This document shows positions 33,644-44,482 of a DNA stretch of 64,000 bases, piece by piece. The stretch is from Gnetum montanum (taxonomy: Eukaryota; Streptophyta; Gnetopsida; Gnetales; Gnetaceae): contig MNCI01004792.1 of assembly GCA_015680685.1 (NCBI GenBank), positions 809,725 to 873,724 of the forward strand, given 5' to 3'. The notes beneath the pieces were generated by a model, which was given only the letters and a program-made list of their open reading frames with translations, was not told the DNA's origin and searched no databases. How positions within the stretch are numbered: the stretch's first letter is position 1; every line of letters starts with the position of its first letter. The position numbers were made by a program, and so were the translations under genes.

Positions 33644-35117
33644 TGTAACGACAGAAAACGTTGGCAGCTGGAAATACTGACCGAGTTTCCATGTATACAG
33701 TTTTAACCATGGATCCGCGCGAGGGCTATGCTAGAAAAAGCGAATCCGCGGCGCCCTGAACGGTCTTGTCGATCAGACAGAGACTTACGGGTCAGTAAAA
33801 CGATGAAGATTACAGATCTTCGTGTGCTGCGATTTGATTCGAGGGATCGTGAAACGGGAGGAAAATGACGTGGATGGATCGCTACACTGATAACGTCAAA
33901 CACGCCGAAAAGATGCTAATCAGGAGAGAAACGCGTGATTCTCAAAGATCTATGTTTCGATTTTTGAAAGAATGTATGATTTGTATGTCACATTACAATG
34001 GGAGAGACCCCCAATAACTTGATGCAAAAATGAGCACAAAACAATAAGGAAACTGTCCAGACAGAAGTCTGATCTACCTCGTAGGCCAAAGATGGGATGC
34101 AAGGATGGTCAAGCTTTGAGGTCTGCCGATCAACTGTTTCTGACCGGTAGAGTCTGCAAACTGGACGAGATGATCTCACAATCCCTGTTCTGCTTCTTTG
34201 CTTCGAGTAGGTTCTGCTCAGGGCAGCAATCGCTAATGGAGAAAGTCGTATCTTCCCCAAAGGAATGATCTCTCTTGTTGCTAAGGCTATAGCGCACTGT
34301 GCTCTGTTCTTGCTGAAGGATGGTGCTGTCGGCAGTTGCCAAAAGTTTGCTCTTGGTTTCTCTGCTCAAGGTGATAAGTGCTTCCTTGCTCAGAAAATGC
34401 TCTTGCCCTTTTGATTTCCTGCCTACAAAAGTGATAAATGCTCTGGTGCTCAGAAAAATGCCTCTGCTTCTCTAATTTGCCAACCTCTGTATCTTTGTCA
34501 ACTAAGGTATTTATAGGCTGCAACGCTCCATGGAAAAGGCGCAACCCTGATGACGTGGGTCCCAGGTATTTTGGGTTCCGTTGACATGACCATTTTAAGT
34601 CAGAGTGTGACTATGCACAATACGCTCGTTTGCGTGTTGTGCGTGTGAAGAGCAGATACATGTTGAGCGTGTTTCAATTGCTTTCAGGCTATATTACACT
34701 CATTCGCGTTGTGTTGCATGTATGAGCGTAATCCGGTATAAAAACAATAAGCTCAAAATTGTCTTACGCTCACTACGCAGCTACGCGTAACGAAGCGTAA
34801 ACAATGTCTAATTTACGCTTACTACGCAGCCGCGCGTAACGAAGCGTAAATAATGTCTAGCCTTATTGATGAAATACGCAATGATACGCACCGCCGCGTA
34901 ACGAGCGTAAAGATAAGTTATTCATGCACCACGAGAAAAAGTGTCGAACTGTTGTGCTTCTCTAGACTCTGCCTTCGACTATTTTGGAGCTTATTACGCT
35001 CATTACGCTGCCGTGCGTAATAGAGCGTAAACTTGTCCTTGAACAAAGCTGATGCGCGCTCTCGCTTGAATTGCGAATCTTTGCCTGAGGCCGACTTGTA
35101 ATTTTCACGGTGTTTCA
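33644..35117 (-). repeat. 5' LTR of E4
   Basis: On the minus strand starts TGAAACACCG at 35117 and ends CGTTACA at 33644. A reverse TATA box (ggtatttata) is at 34506-34517. Between 34600 and 35040 there are repeated inverted pairs TTACGCT/AGCGTAA, a counterpart of the GCTAC/GTAGC palindromes of the E1-E3 LTRs. Confidence 0.83.
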
Positions 35118-35219
35118 GGTGATAGAAGGTTAATCAATTACTTAAAATACGGCAGACTGGGTAGTACCTTTGCAAGTACAGCTTGTCACATTGTTCAATG
35201 TCTTAAAACCAAAGCAAGG

Positions 35220-36640
35220 AATAAGAGCTAGTTTTTGAGAATGAATAATCCACTCTGCATGATTGGAATAAAGAGAAACAAAAACAGCCAATTTTAAAAC
35301 GCTATAGTGATTTGCCAGTTACAGTTGGTGAATTCAGTAGCATACTTTTGAAATTTATTTCTTCTATTCAAAGGTATTTGTTTGACAAGTCATCCTTGCA
35401 GCTGGTAGTGGCTACTTTGTTAAGTTTGTGTGAACATGAAACTGATCCGAGCATAACAGAAGCATGATATTTTTAAGCAGATGAAAAGGCCCTAGCCACT
35501 AGCTTGCTGAATCCAGCAATTGGACAACATGATCAGCGAGGTGTTAATGGAGAATATAGGTACATTCATTGTGCTTGAAATAATTTGATTATAAGTGTCT
35601 TTATGTTGTAATATGCTTGTAAATCTTTATAAAACAATGAGTTAACTACTTAAACTACTTTCTGTTGGCCAGAGGAGAGGTGTTAATGTAGAAGCTTAAA
35701 TGACCTGTATAAGGTTACTTGCAACTCCTTGATGGTTAACAAATTACTGAAGTTATTTACACACTCTACTGAATTATATTATTTCTAAATTTTTTAAACT
35801 ATTGGAGCACAAGATCACATTAAGTTCATACTCATCATGGACTGATCAACATATTCCATGCATTGCTTCATTGGAATTCTTGTATGGTGACATAAGTTTT
35901 TACATTTGTAAACTTGCAAGCCTTTGATATGCTTCCTTTGTTGAGAAACTGCATCCATGCCCAAATGTATTTTTTTCAACAATTGTGAGATACATGCTTC
36001 ACTAGTTTATCGCTTTCAACTATAGTTTTCAAAACTAAAACATAATTGACTCTGAAAATGTGAAGCTTGTTGCTGACTTGTATTTTACATATCAAAGGCT
36101 GTTAAATTCATTTGCTAGATCCTTTTGGCTCCTGCAAGGATTTTATTTAAGAAAATATAAAATAAATTCAAATTTAACATCCCTATGAAACTGAAAGGGC
36201 ATATCCTGTGGATGTTGGGAGAGCAGCAATAGATTCCGGAATTCCGAATCTATTCCGTTATCTTACCTTCTTAGTTTCTATATTCTATTATATTCTATGG
36301 GGCTTTCCTTGTTGCTGTACCTTGCCTGGAGGCAACATTTTGCTATTGTAAGCAGGTGATGTCATGATTTTCAGAGGTAGAGGCTATGTTCATGAAATAT
36401 ATCATCATCATTGTTGTTCACTATTTCAATCTCTTCGCCCTTGGAAATGTAACTTGGGCAAACTCACATAATCATGACAGTACATGGAAAATGCAACCTT
36501 CTGCAAGAAATTTGTCGTGGATTTCACTAATACTGTGAATTATGTCCTTCTTTACATTTTTGTTAATGCAGCGTAACATACCACTCCAGAGATTTCATGA
36601 AGCTGTACAAATGCTTTGAAGAACACCATAGTTACTAGAA
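35220..36640 (+). pseudogene. Possible decayed exons of an unrecognised host gene
   Basis: Several protein-like stretches are readable. At 35263-35559 one frame holds PVTVGEFSSILLKFISS, LQLVVATLLSLCEHETDP, then after TGA and TAA a block ending HDQRGVNGEYR at a possible donor (TATAG/GTACAT). At 35808-36170 another frame reads SSWTDQHIPCIASLEFLYGD and later VEKLHPCPN. At 36480-36575, YMENATFCKKFVVDFTNTVN follows an acceptor-like AG. The composition differs from the retroelements. I do not recognise the protein, cannot prove the pieces belong together, and chance openness is possible in this AT-rich DNA. Confidence 0.3.
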
Positions 36641-37694
36641 AAATGAATTGCTAAAGTTTATGTTTCTTAAAAACACAATCTGACTTCTCTTGGGCGCAAT
36701 AAGTTTGCTTTATATGGGCATCCTTACCATCCAAGGAGAAACTAGTTTCTTAGAGACTACTTATGAAAATTAGGAGAAAAAGAAATGGTTTGGTTTGGAT
36801 TGGATTGGATTACTGTAAGTGTTCCGAAGAGATTTTGGAGATACAAAATCTCACATCAACAAACACATTTTACCCGCAAATTAAATTAAATGAATTAACT
36901 TTTAAAATATTAAATAGGCATGTATATATACATTTTTATTTGAATAATATTATAAGATAGCTAATTTGAAAGTTTGAAATGTAAACTCAAATTTTATTAT
37001 ATTTTTATAAACCCAAAAGATTTGTCATTTGGGTGCTAAAAGCTTTATCTAGATCCCATTTCAAACCAAAAAAAAAAAAACATCTCCACTCTCAATAATT
37101 GGGCTGCCATTCCAGAAAATCAAGGTATGATTAATTTTAAGGGTAGCCATTCAACTGCCAACGTAGCTCATCACATGCTTAAAGTTTTCATGTAGATGAG
37201 CTTTTCTATCTGCAACTCACATTTTGAAAGTTAATGCCACAGACAACTTTTTCGTAAAAAACAGAACAAGCTCCCATAAAATAGCCACCACGTTGTGGAA
37301 ACCCAAAAAGAACAAGCTGAATCCTGCCAACCGGCTTTTCCATTAATTTTAAAAAAAAACTCTGAACATTAAACTGCCTTCCCTGCAACAAATTTTCAGG
37401 GCATCTAAGAAATGCAAAAAACCTTTAATAAGCTCAAAACCCCTAACAGTGTCATCACAGTAACTCTATGAAAACTAAATCTAAATCAGAGTTAATTGGA
37501 ATTTAAATATTTATTGTGACTGCAGTATTTTTGAAAACAACATGCTTGTTTTCCAGCTAATTCAGGGCTACTGTGTATTAGATTTCGTCATTTTAAGGGA
37601 AAAGTAGACATGATTTAGTTGGTTGAATGGAGAAATTGAATTAGAAACTGTACCGATTTGTAAGTCTCGTAGAGATGAACAATAGTAACATTAA
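36641..37694. other. AT-rich intergenic sequence
   Basis: No retroelement, RNA gene or convincing reading frame seen. A run of 13 A lies near 37069-37081. A 61-codon minus frame at 37206-37391 has no recognisable motif. Confidence 0.5.
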
Positions 37695-37766
37695 GTCGTT
37701 GTAGTATAGTGGTGAGTATTCCCGCCTGTCACGCGGGTGACCCGGGTTCGATCCCCGGCAACGGCG
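37695..37766 (+). tRNA. trnD-GUC (nuclear): tRNA-Asp (GTC)
   Basis: A complete 72-nt cloverleaf without intron. Acceptor stem GTCGTTG (37695-37701) pairs with CAACGGC (37759-37765, one G-T), discriminator G. The anticodon stem is CCCGC/GCGGG (37721-37725, 37733-37737) with loop CTGTCAC; the anticodon GTC is 37728-37730. The T arm is CCGGG-TTCGATC-CCCGG (37742-37758), containing the B-box GGTTCGATCC. A T-run follows at 37774-37780, a plausible Pol III terminator. It looks functional. Its 3' end with CCA is the exact complement of TGGCGCCGTTGCCGGGGA, the ancestral form of the E7 primer site at 43081-43098. Confidence 0.95.
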
Positions 37767-37773
37767 TGTAAAT

Positions 37774-37780
37774 TTTTTTC
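37774..37780 (+). terminator. Pol III T-run after tRNA-Asp
   Basis: A run of seven T (gtaaattttttt region) begins a few bases after the tRNA 3' end, as expected for RNA polymerase III termination. Confidence 0.5.
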
Positions 37781-37824
37781 TGTTTTCATTTTCATGCGCA
37801 TGAATATTCTTTAATTTTGCTAAA

Positions 37825-37907
37825 TATAGTTTCTTTTTCAATTTTACTGCTGAATTCGATTTGGGATATAGTTTCTTTTTCAATTTTACTGCTGAATTCG
37901 ATTTGGG
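37825..37907 (+). repeat. 42-bp tandem duplication
   Basis: The unit tatagtttctttttcaattt (first 20 bases), ending gaattcgatttggg, occurs at 37825-37866 and again, exactly, at 37867-37907. Its identity suggests a recent duplication just downstream of the tRNA gene. Confidence 0.9.
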
Positions 37908-38068
37908 TTTGCTGCTGTGCTTAGTCTAATTTCTTGCTAACTATTCAAAGGAAATTAGCAAAACAAGGTAGACTTCACTATGATTAAATTAAACATAGTT
38001 ATTTTTTAAATGTACTACTAAATATACGGTGGTGAATTGACAGGTACAAATACATTGCATCTCATAAT

Positions 38069-38152
38069 TTTTTTCCCTGTCTAACAGTATCAATTCCTCT
38101 TAAAATAATGTTTTTCCTGTCTAACAACAGCATCAATTCCTCTTAAAATATT
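38069..38152 (+). repeat. Imperfect tandem duplication of about 42 bp
   Basis: Two copies of tttttcc(c)tgtctaacag…atcaattcctcttaaaata, separated by a few mismatches. Confidence 0.8.
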
Positions 38153-39020
38153 TTATGAGAAAAATGCCCAAAATGGAACAATGGACATCGAATTCTTACA
38201 CAGATGGCACTTGCAGATAACTACAATTCTTATGTCCAAATTGTAAATGTCATAAACAATTTGATTAGAGCTTGTGGAATAGTTCTTCTTTTAGAAAATA
38301 TTGTTGGGCATCACTCAAGAGTCCTAACTATAGCAATATGAGAGTGCAGACTCAAAGTGAACTACGCCTTTATTCTCAGCACCCTGTGGCATAGCATAGC
38401 ACACAACCTATTAGCCAATGGTTAGACAAGTTAGTAAGGTCATAAGCATTAATTACTCAACTAGACCAACCAGACACACACACATAACAAGCACACAACA
38501 CATAGATTCACCTAGAAGAACTACGACATGTTCTTACACTAACGCATCTAGCCTTAAGCCCAACTCCGAAGAGAGGGTGGTGGCCCAAGCATCAAAACCA
38601 AAGCTCCTCTGTAAACCTACATATCTTTGTGATGAGGTTCACAAGGAATGAAGGGCTATATAGTTCTAAATGATGGTTAAAGTAGTATGAAACCCCAAAG
38701 GATCTTCATGCTCCTTCGTGTTGTTCCTAAGAGAAACAACTTTTGATCCATCAACAAGGCATGTTTTCCTATAGCTTGTAAATGGTTACACATATAACTT
38801 CAAAAATTAAATTTAGCTTAAATACTCCATTACTTTTTGTGGTTTTTGTTAACCTAACATTTTCTTTATCATTTACGATTTCACACTTAGTTTTAAGCTT
38901 TAAATAATTTTAAGTGTGCTTGAATACAACCATATTTCCAGCTTTAACCAATTTTGAAATAGATAATTAATGAACAACGGGTTGCATATTTATAGGTAAA
39001 TACAGGCATTGCATTGACAA
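38153..39020. other. AT-rich intergenic sequence
   Basis: A 77-codon frame at 38418-38651 (T/S/H/R-rich) has no recognisable domain. Nothing else is supported. Confidence 0.45.
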
Positions 39021-39180
39021 GGATGCATTAATGCATTTGGTTGCATCAACAGGGATGTGTCAACAAGGATGCATGGATGTAGTTGCGTCGATTGGGATGT
39101 GTCAACAAGGTTTCATCAATAGGGATGCATTGGGATGTGTCAACAAGGCTTCATCAATGGGGATGCATTGATAAAGTTAC
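39021..39180 (+). repeat. Degenerate short tandem repeat
   Basis: Four to five imperfect units containing gggatgtgtcaacaagg and gatgcat, period about 25-45 bp. Confidence 0.7.
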
Positions 39181-39439
39181 CTAACGTGTCAGGTCTAATC
39201 AATAATAGATTATGGTCCTTGAGTGCTGGTGTAATCTACATTCTTAATCTCAAATGGTTTATTATGAACCTTCATAGCAATATCTCCAAAACATATATTT
39301 GGATGTTGCTTCACTTGGAACCAATGCTTCTTCAAAATTTATAATATGTAGGTTCTTATACAATTTACAATGTTCTATAACATGTTGTGAGAAACCTAAA
39401 TTAATATAGCATGCCTTACGCTCAACTTTGTTAGTAACT

Positions 39440-40200
39440 TCTTTTCCTAATATATCTCTTATAATAAAGATCATTTCCTCTTCGACTATGTTATCTTCGT
39501 TGTTTTGACCTCAATTATTTTTACTATATGTTATCTTTAACATCAATTATTTTTACTATTTGATTTCTTAAGAGCTTTTGTTTCATGATTCTTTTAAGTA
39601 TTCAATATTTGTGGATTCTTCAAAGTGAACGAACAATCCTTCATAGTATGTTTAGGTTTTTTTACAAATGTGACATGTAGCTTTTCATGAGTCATTGTCC
39701 AGTCCACCATTGTAATTTTTTTTCTTCATAGATCTCCTTAGCATGAGATATATATTAGTGGTTCCTTTGCTTGTTCTTTCTCTTCTAACTCAACCTTCGT
39801 CGCTTGATATTAAAGTCTTCCTATATAAATACAGAGAACTCTAGTTTATGTTCAAACTTCAATTGCTTGTACAGATCCTTTGTATTACTCAAATAATGCA
39901 CAAAGAAAACATGTAACAAGTTCTCTCTAGAACTACTTTACCACCTTCACGTAACTCAATCACAAATCTATTCATTTCTCCGATAAATCTGCAGATTTTT
40001 TATTTATATTCATTATGTTGTCCATGCCTTGGTGCATAGGTAATCTTTTCATTCCACAATAGATTGGATACTTCTTCTAACAAACAAGATAATAACAATG
40101 CCAAGGCTACATCATTATGTTCACTCTTTATCTTTGTATTTGATTTGAAATTTGAATCAAACACACATTCCCAAAGTAAATTTGCTCTCAAGATAGTTTC
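39440..40200 (-). pseudogene. Weak gag-like relic
   Basis: The minus strand has stretches resembling a decayed Ty1/copia-type gag: EMNRFVIELREGGKVVLERT near 39900-39990, YLSNTKDLYKQLKFE, and a CHICKK half of a zinc knuckle near 39665-39685 with the rest lost. Many stops and frame changes occur. The call rests on a few short motifs and could be wrong. Confidence 0.3.
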
Positions 40201-40289
40201 TCTTCCTCATGCCCAGCAACAACAGTTTTTCATAAAAAATTTGTTGTTTACCATATGATGTTGAGATTTAGTGAAGAAGTTGAGATTTG

Positions 40290-40560
40290 AGGAATGAACA
40301 ATAAGGGGTTTTAGAATTGCAAATGCTGCAGATGCCAATGTGTGGTGCAATTTCAATTTTAGGATGGCAAAACCTGCAAATGCCAACCTACAGGGAAATT
40401 GCAATGAAGAATCAGGGGTTTTAAAATTGCAAAATCTGTGAGGTAGGAATTCACGACTTGCAAAAGCTGATGCCTCCAGGTAAGATCGAATTTTAAAATT
40501 GCAAAATCTGCTGCGTAGGAATTCAAAAATTGCAAAAGCTGATAACTCCAAGATCGATCG
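40290..40560 (-). repeat. Imperfect repeats of 60-70 bp
   Basis: Four imperfect copies of a unit including ttttaaaattgcaaaatctg and gaattcacgacttgcaaaagc. They keep a minus-strand frame open (40207-40650) that spells SAFAxxEFL..RFCNFK repeats. I read this as repeat-driven openness, not a gene. Confidence 0.6.
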
Positions 40561-40650
40561 AACTAAATACCTTACGTTTACCAGACTGACGCTCCTCCGC
40601 TTGATTATAGATGAAACTACGGACCTTGGGTTTACAAGAGGATGCTCCAC

Positions 40651-42177
40651 TACTAAACTATAAAGTCCGTCAATTTAGATTTTGATGATTCTATTATTAC
40701 TTTCTGAAATGATTCGGCTTCTCACAATTAGAATCTATAGTAATCGTGCTTCTAAATTAGCGAAACAACAAAAAATATTCAAGAGAATAAACGTGGATCT
40801 TATTTTGTAGCACTCACATAGGTGATATCATTTAATCAAATAAGCCTGCTCTTTCACTCTTTGACAACTAATTCAATCATACATTGTGGGAACTTGCTGA
40901 CTACTACGAAATCATTTAAAAAAACACTTAGGCTACGGTGGACTATATATAACTAACTTATTTCTCTTATCCTACCATGTAAATTTATAGGCCAAGATGG
41001 ACATTACATTGGCACATAAATGAATTGATGTATATGCATCCACAAAATCTATGCTAGCATTTCATGGCCAAATACTTTCTTAGCCATAAGCTGACCATTG
41101 TATCAATGCACATGCATTGATATAAAATGTTAAGAAAGTTTTCCAAAAACTTGTAATTTCTCCTCCTTCACAACTAAATTTCAACCTTGATACATGTTGA
41201 TATAAGATTTTCAAAATACAATATTTTATGTTCAAAGGGTAATGTTTTGAAAGGAAAAATTAAAGAATTTCAAGATCAAAATAAGCTACATAGGATCTTA
41301 ACCCTTTTCTAATGAAAATGTAACCCACATCAGTGAGAGTTACCCAAGTAGTTCCTCCACATAACACACTCCTACCTTTTTACCCTTGGATAACGACTAA
41401 TGAAGATGTTCATAGTCACCCTAGCAATTTAATGTCAACAAAAAACACAAATCAAAAGAATGTTCATTAGTCATTTGTACAAATCCATGACATAGAAATA
41501 ATGATTTATAATAATTTACTGAGATGGAATGGTAAGAAAGGAAAGGAGATGTAGGCCATGAGGTACTATGTTCATATACATAATGTACCTTATGTGTTTA
41601 GCATGATTAACACGAATCACCTTACCCTTCTCTTTAGACTCTATTGGGGTACAAAATATTAAATTAAACCAAAAAGTCCAAAGAGTTCCTAAGTGAACAT
41701 TCTGTGTGACTATTTTTTTAATTCGAAAATTGATAAAACATGAACAAGATGTACAATAAAAATACAAAGATATGAAAGTTAACTTAAAATAAGCTTTATT
41801 AATAAAATATCAAATTATTCCTCATGGAAACAATATTTCCTTTGATGAGATATCAATTCCAAGTCTTCAACTATTGTATCACCTAGAAATACCATCCATG
41901 CTCTTTTGTGTCTTCAAGAACTACTTTAGGAAATTTAATATGCTCTATCTTTTTGTCATTTTAAGCATATGTAACAAACTAACAAATAGCTTTTGCTTCT
42001 AGAGGAAATAAATTACAATCTAATAGAAATATGCAAGGGGGTACCAAATTGTGCATCTATATAACATGGTAGAATAAATAACTATACGAAACATGTGGGT
42101 TTGACACCCCTATACTATATGAAACATTTGTTTTCTAATCCTCTAAGACCACACTAATGATGCTTTGCATTTATTTT
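40651..42177. other. AT-rich intergenic sequence
   Basis: No RNA gene, element terminus or supported frame seen. A minus frame at 41516-41767 has no recognisable motif. Confidence 0.45.
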
Positions 42178-43079
42178 TGATGAATCATGTTTTTGGCATG
42201 CTCCGATATTGGATACTTGATATCAGAGCCTCAACATTAGGTACATGATATTGGAGCCTTGACATTGGGTACGCAATGTCGAAGCTTAGGACGCAATGTC
42301 AGCTATCTGATATTGTGAGGTATACGCTAGCCTATAAATATAGTGCTTGGGCTCACAATTTGAGTTAGTTTTTTTTTCATCGATTTTTGTCATAGTTAGT
42401 GAAGCTCTTGTAGTTTGTTCTCTCCAGAGTTAGAATATTTTTTGAGTGCCCTTAGCAAAAGTCTAAGTGTGTACAGATCTTTGTTTGAACACTGATGTAC
42501 CTAAGCATAGTAGTGTGACGGGAATAAAAATGAACCCTTTTGATAATCCTTGCAGTACTGCGAATAAATTAATATTTCCTTTAATGCACTTTACTTTCAT
42601 GCACTTCACTTTAATGCATTTAAATTAAGCAATTAATTTCTAGTTGTTAATGAACAAAATCATGACCACTTCGAGCATACATATAGTGCTTGGTAACCCA
42701 ACAACGCTTAACATTTGGTAGCCCAACAGCACTATATGTGTTTAGGATGCGTCCAGGAAAGTGGGACAGGTACTTGTGTTAGGCTAGCTAGGCAGTAAAT
42801 GAATTAGATCTTAAATTACTCTACCTTTCATTTTTGATGTAGGCGATTAAACTTATAAAACATAAAATGAGAAAAATCATGTACCTCAATTACACTTAAA
42901 CCATACCCTTGAGCTTCACAAGTGTAGTTGGAAAGACAACGAACATTCTCAACACCCATTTCACTTCTTAGAGGAACTAGTGCATTGGAGAACTATAAGT
43001 CCATGGAATTCGATGGAATCACACATAAATGCCTTAGTGATTCATATGGTTGGGTGTAGGGGCACCTCACCATTCATCA
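42178..43079 (+). repeat. 5' LTR of E7
   Basis: Begins TGATGAAT and ends ATTCATCA, an inverted terminal pair, 902 bp. It is related to, but strongly diverged from, the E6 LTR. It contains a TATA-like tataaatatag near 42336-42346. Confidence 0.72.
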
Positions 43080-43080
43080 T

Positions 43081-43098
43081 TAGCATCATTGCTAGGGA
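43081..43098 (+). other. Primer binding site of E7 (tRNA-Asp type, decayed)
   Basis: tagcatcattgctaggga, one base after the LTR. Compared with TGGCGCCGTTGCCGGGGA, the complement of the tRNA-Asp 3' end, all six differences are G-to-A or C-to-T. This fits an ancestral tRNA-Asp primer site aged by cytosine deamination. Confidence 0.72.
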
Positions 43099-43233
43099 CA
43101 TTTTAGTTGTTTCATGCACTATCTAGGATTTAGTAGAAATCATTCAAAATTGTTGGAATGAACCTCAGAGTCATATCATATTTTAGTATAACAAAATTTA
43201 AAAGCACACTGTGTTTTTATCATCTAATTGAAA

Positions 43234-43312
43234 ATGTCTTCTTCTCATAGGAGTGCTTCTCCACCCAAGTTTGATGGAGCTCATTAGCCAGTGCCTCCAC
43301 AATATTGAGTGG
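43234..43312 (+). pseudogene. E7 gag N-terminus
   Basis: ATG 43234 opens MSSSHRSASPPKFDGAH, then TAG, PVPPQY. The last codons align with DQPVPQQYK of the E6 gag (44500-44530). It is interrupted at 43312 by E6 and resumes at 50545. Confidence 0.65.
43308..43312 (+). repeat. Target-site duplication of E6, left copy
   Basis: AGTGG, repeated at 50540-50544 immediately after the right LTR. Confidence 0.8.
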
Positions 43313-44144
43313 TGATGAGATGCGATATGCACAAGCTGCGATATCACGTACGCGATATCGCGGTCCACCGCCAAATCTATAAATAAGAGGTGGCACTCCC
43401 CTCATTTCCCATCCTAGCTAGAAGTAGTGAAGCTCTGGCAGTTTGATCACTCTAGAGTTAGATTAATTCCCCATGTGCCCGCAATAGGAGTCCTAGAGTG
43501 AACGACTCTTTATTCGGGCAGCTTTGTACCTGAACGCAAGTTGTGTACGACAATAAAGATGAACTTGATTGGATAAACCTTGCAGTGCATGGATAGGATT
43601 TATTTATTGTTATTTATTGCTTTCCTAGAATGCGGTACGAGTACGACTTGATTACGAGCATCTACGGATGTGTACGGCTAGTCAAGGAATCGGCTGCTCA
43701 TCACATGTGGTATGAGTACGACTTGATTACGAGAATTGTGACTACTTGGTAACCCAGTAGTGTATTCCAGGATCTACACCTGGTAATCCTAGTGGTAGTC
43801 CTAGTGGTAGTCCTAGTGTGTACGGCTAGTCAAGGAATCGGCTGCTCATCGCACTTAGGCTAGTTAGGTCCTCTCACCCTTCACTCCTAGAATGTGGGAT
43901 AGGTACGACTTGGCTATGAGCACCTACGAGAGTGTACGGCTAGTCAAGGAATCAGCTGCTTATCACACTTAGGCTAGTTAAGTGCCTCAGTACGACCACT
44001 TCGAGCACGTGCGTTACGTGTGGTGATCCCAGTAACGATTAGTGTTTGGTAGCCACAGTTGCATAGTTCAAGGTGTGTACGGTAAGTGGGAACGGATGCT
44101 AATGCTAGTTAATTTAGACTTAGGTCCTTAGTTAGAGTTAGTTA
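43313..44144 (+). repeat. 5' LTR of E6 (runs into the gap)
   Basis: Matches the 3' LTR at 49694 from its first bases, with TATA box ctataaataagag at about 43377-43389. Unlike the 3' copy it has internal repeats: gtgtacggctagtcaaggaa occurs three times (about 43669, 43818, 43932) against once in the 3' LTR. A palindromic acgcgatatcgcg stretch lies just before the TATA box. Confidence 0.8.
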
Positions 44145-44482
44145 NNNNNNNNNNNNNNNNNNNNNNNNNNNNNNNNNNNNNNNNNNNNNNNNNNNNNNNN
44201 NNNNNNNNNNNNNNNNNNNNNNNNNNNNNNNNNNNNNNNNNNNNNNNNNNNNNNNNNNNNNNNNNNNNNNNNNNNNNNNNNNNNNNNNNNNNNNNNNNNN
44301 NNNNNNNNNNNNNNNNNNNNNNNNNNNNNNNNNNNNNNNNNNNNNNNNNNNNNNNNNNNNNNNNNNNNNNNNNNNNNNNNNNNNNNNNNNNNNNNNNNNN
44401 NNNNNNNNNNNNNNNNNNNNNNNNNNNNNNNNNNNNNNNNNNNNNNNNNNNNNNNNNNNNNNNNNNNNNNNNNNNNNNNNNN
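44145..44482. other. Assembly gap (338 N)
   Basis: A run of N inside E6, spanning the LTR end, primer site and gag start. Apparent frames across it are artefacts. Confidence 0.99.

Larger units (their letters stand above)
24197..35117 (-). mobile_element. E4: internally deleted Tat/Ogre-like element carrying part of the antisense gene
   Basis: On the minus strand: 5' LTR (35117-33644), primer site, gag, protease, array, most of the 3' half of the antisense gene (plus-strand reading), integrase C-terminus, array, 3' region, polypurine tract and truncated 3' LTR. RT, RNase H and the integrase N-terminus are deleted together with the 5' half of the antisense gene, the joint being about 27425-27430. 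Gag and protease frames are long, so it is younger or better preserved than E1-E3. Confidence 0.82.

Noticed and set aside
40207-40650. 147-codon minus-strand frame
   Set aside because: It is made of imperfect nucleotide repeats rich in aaattgcaaa; no domain visible.
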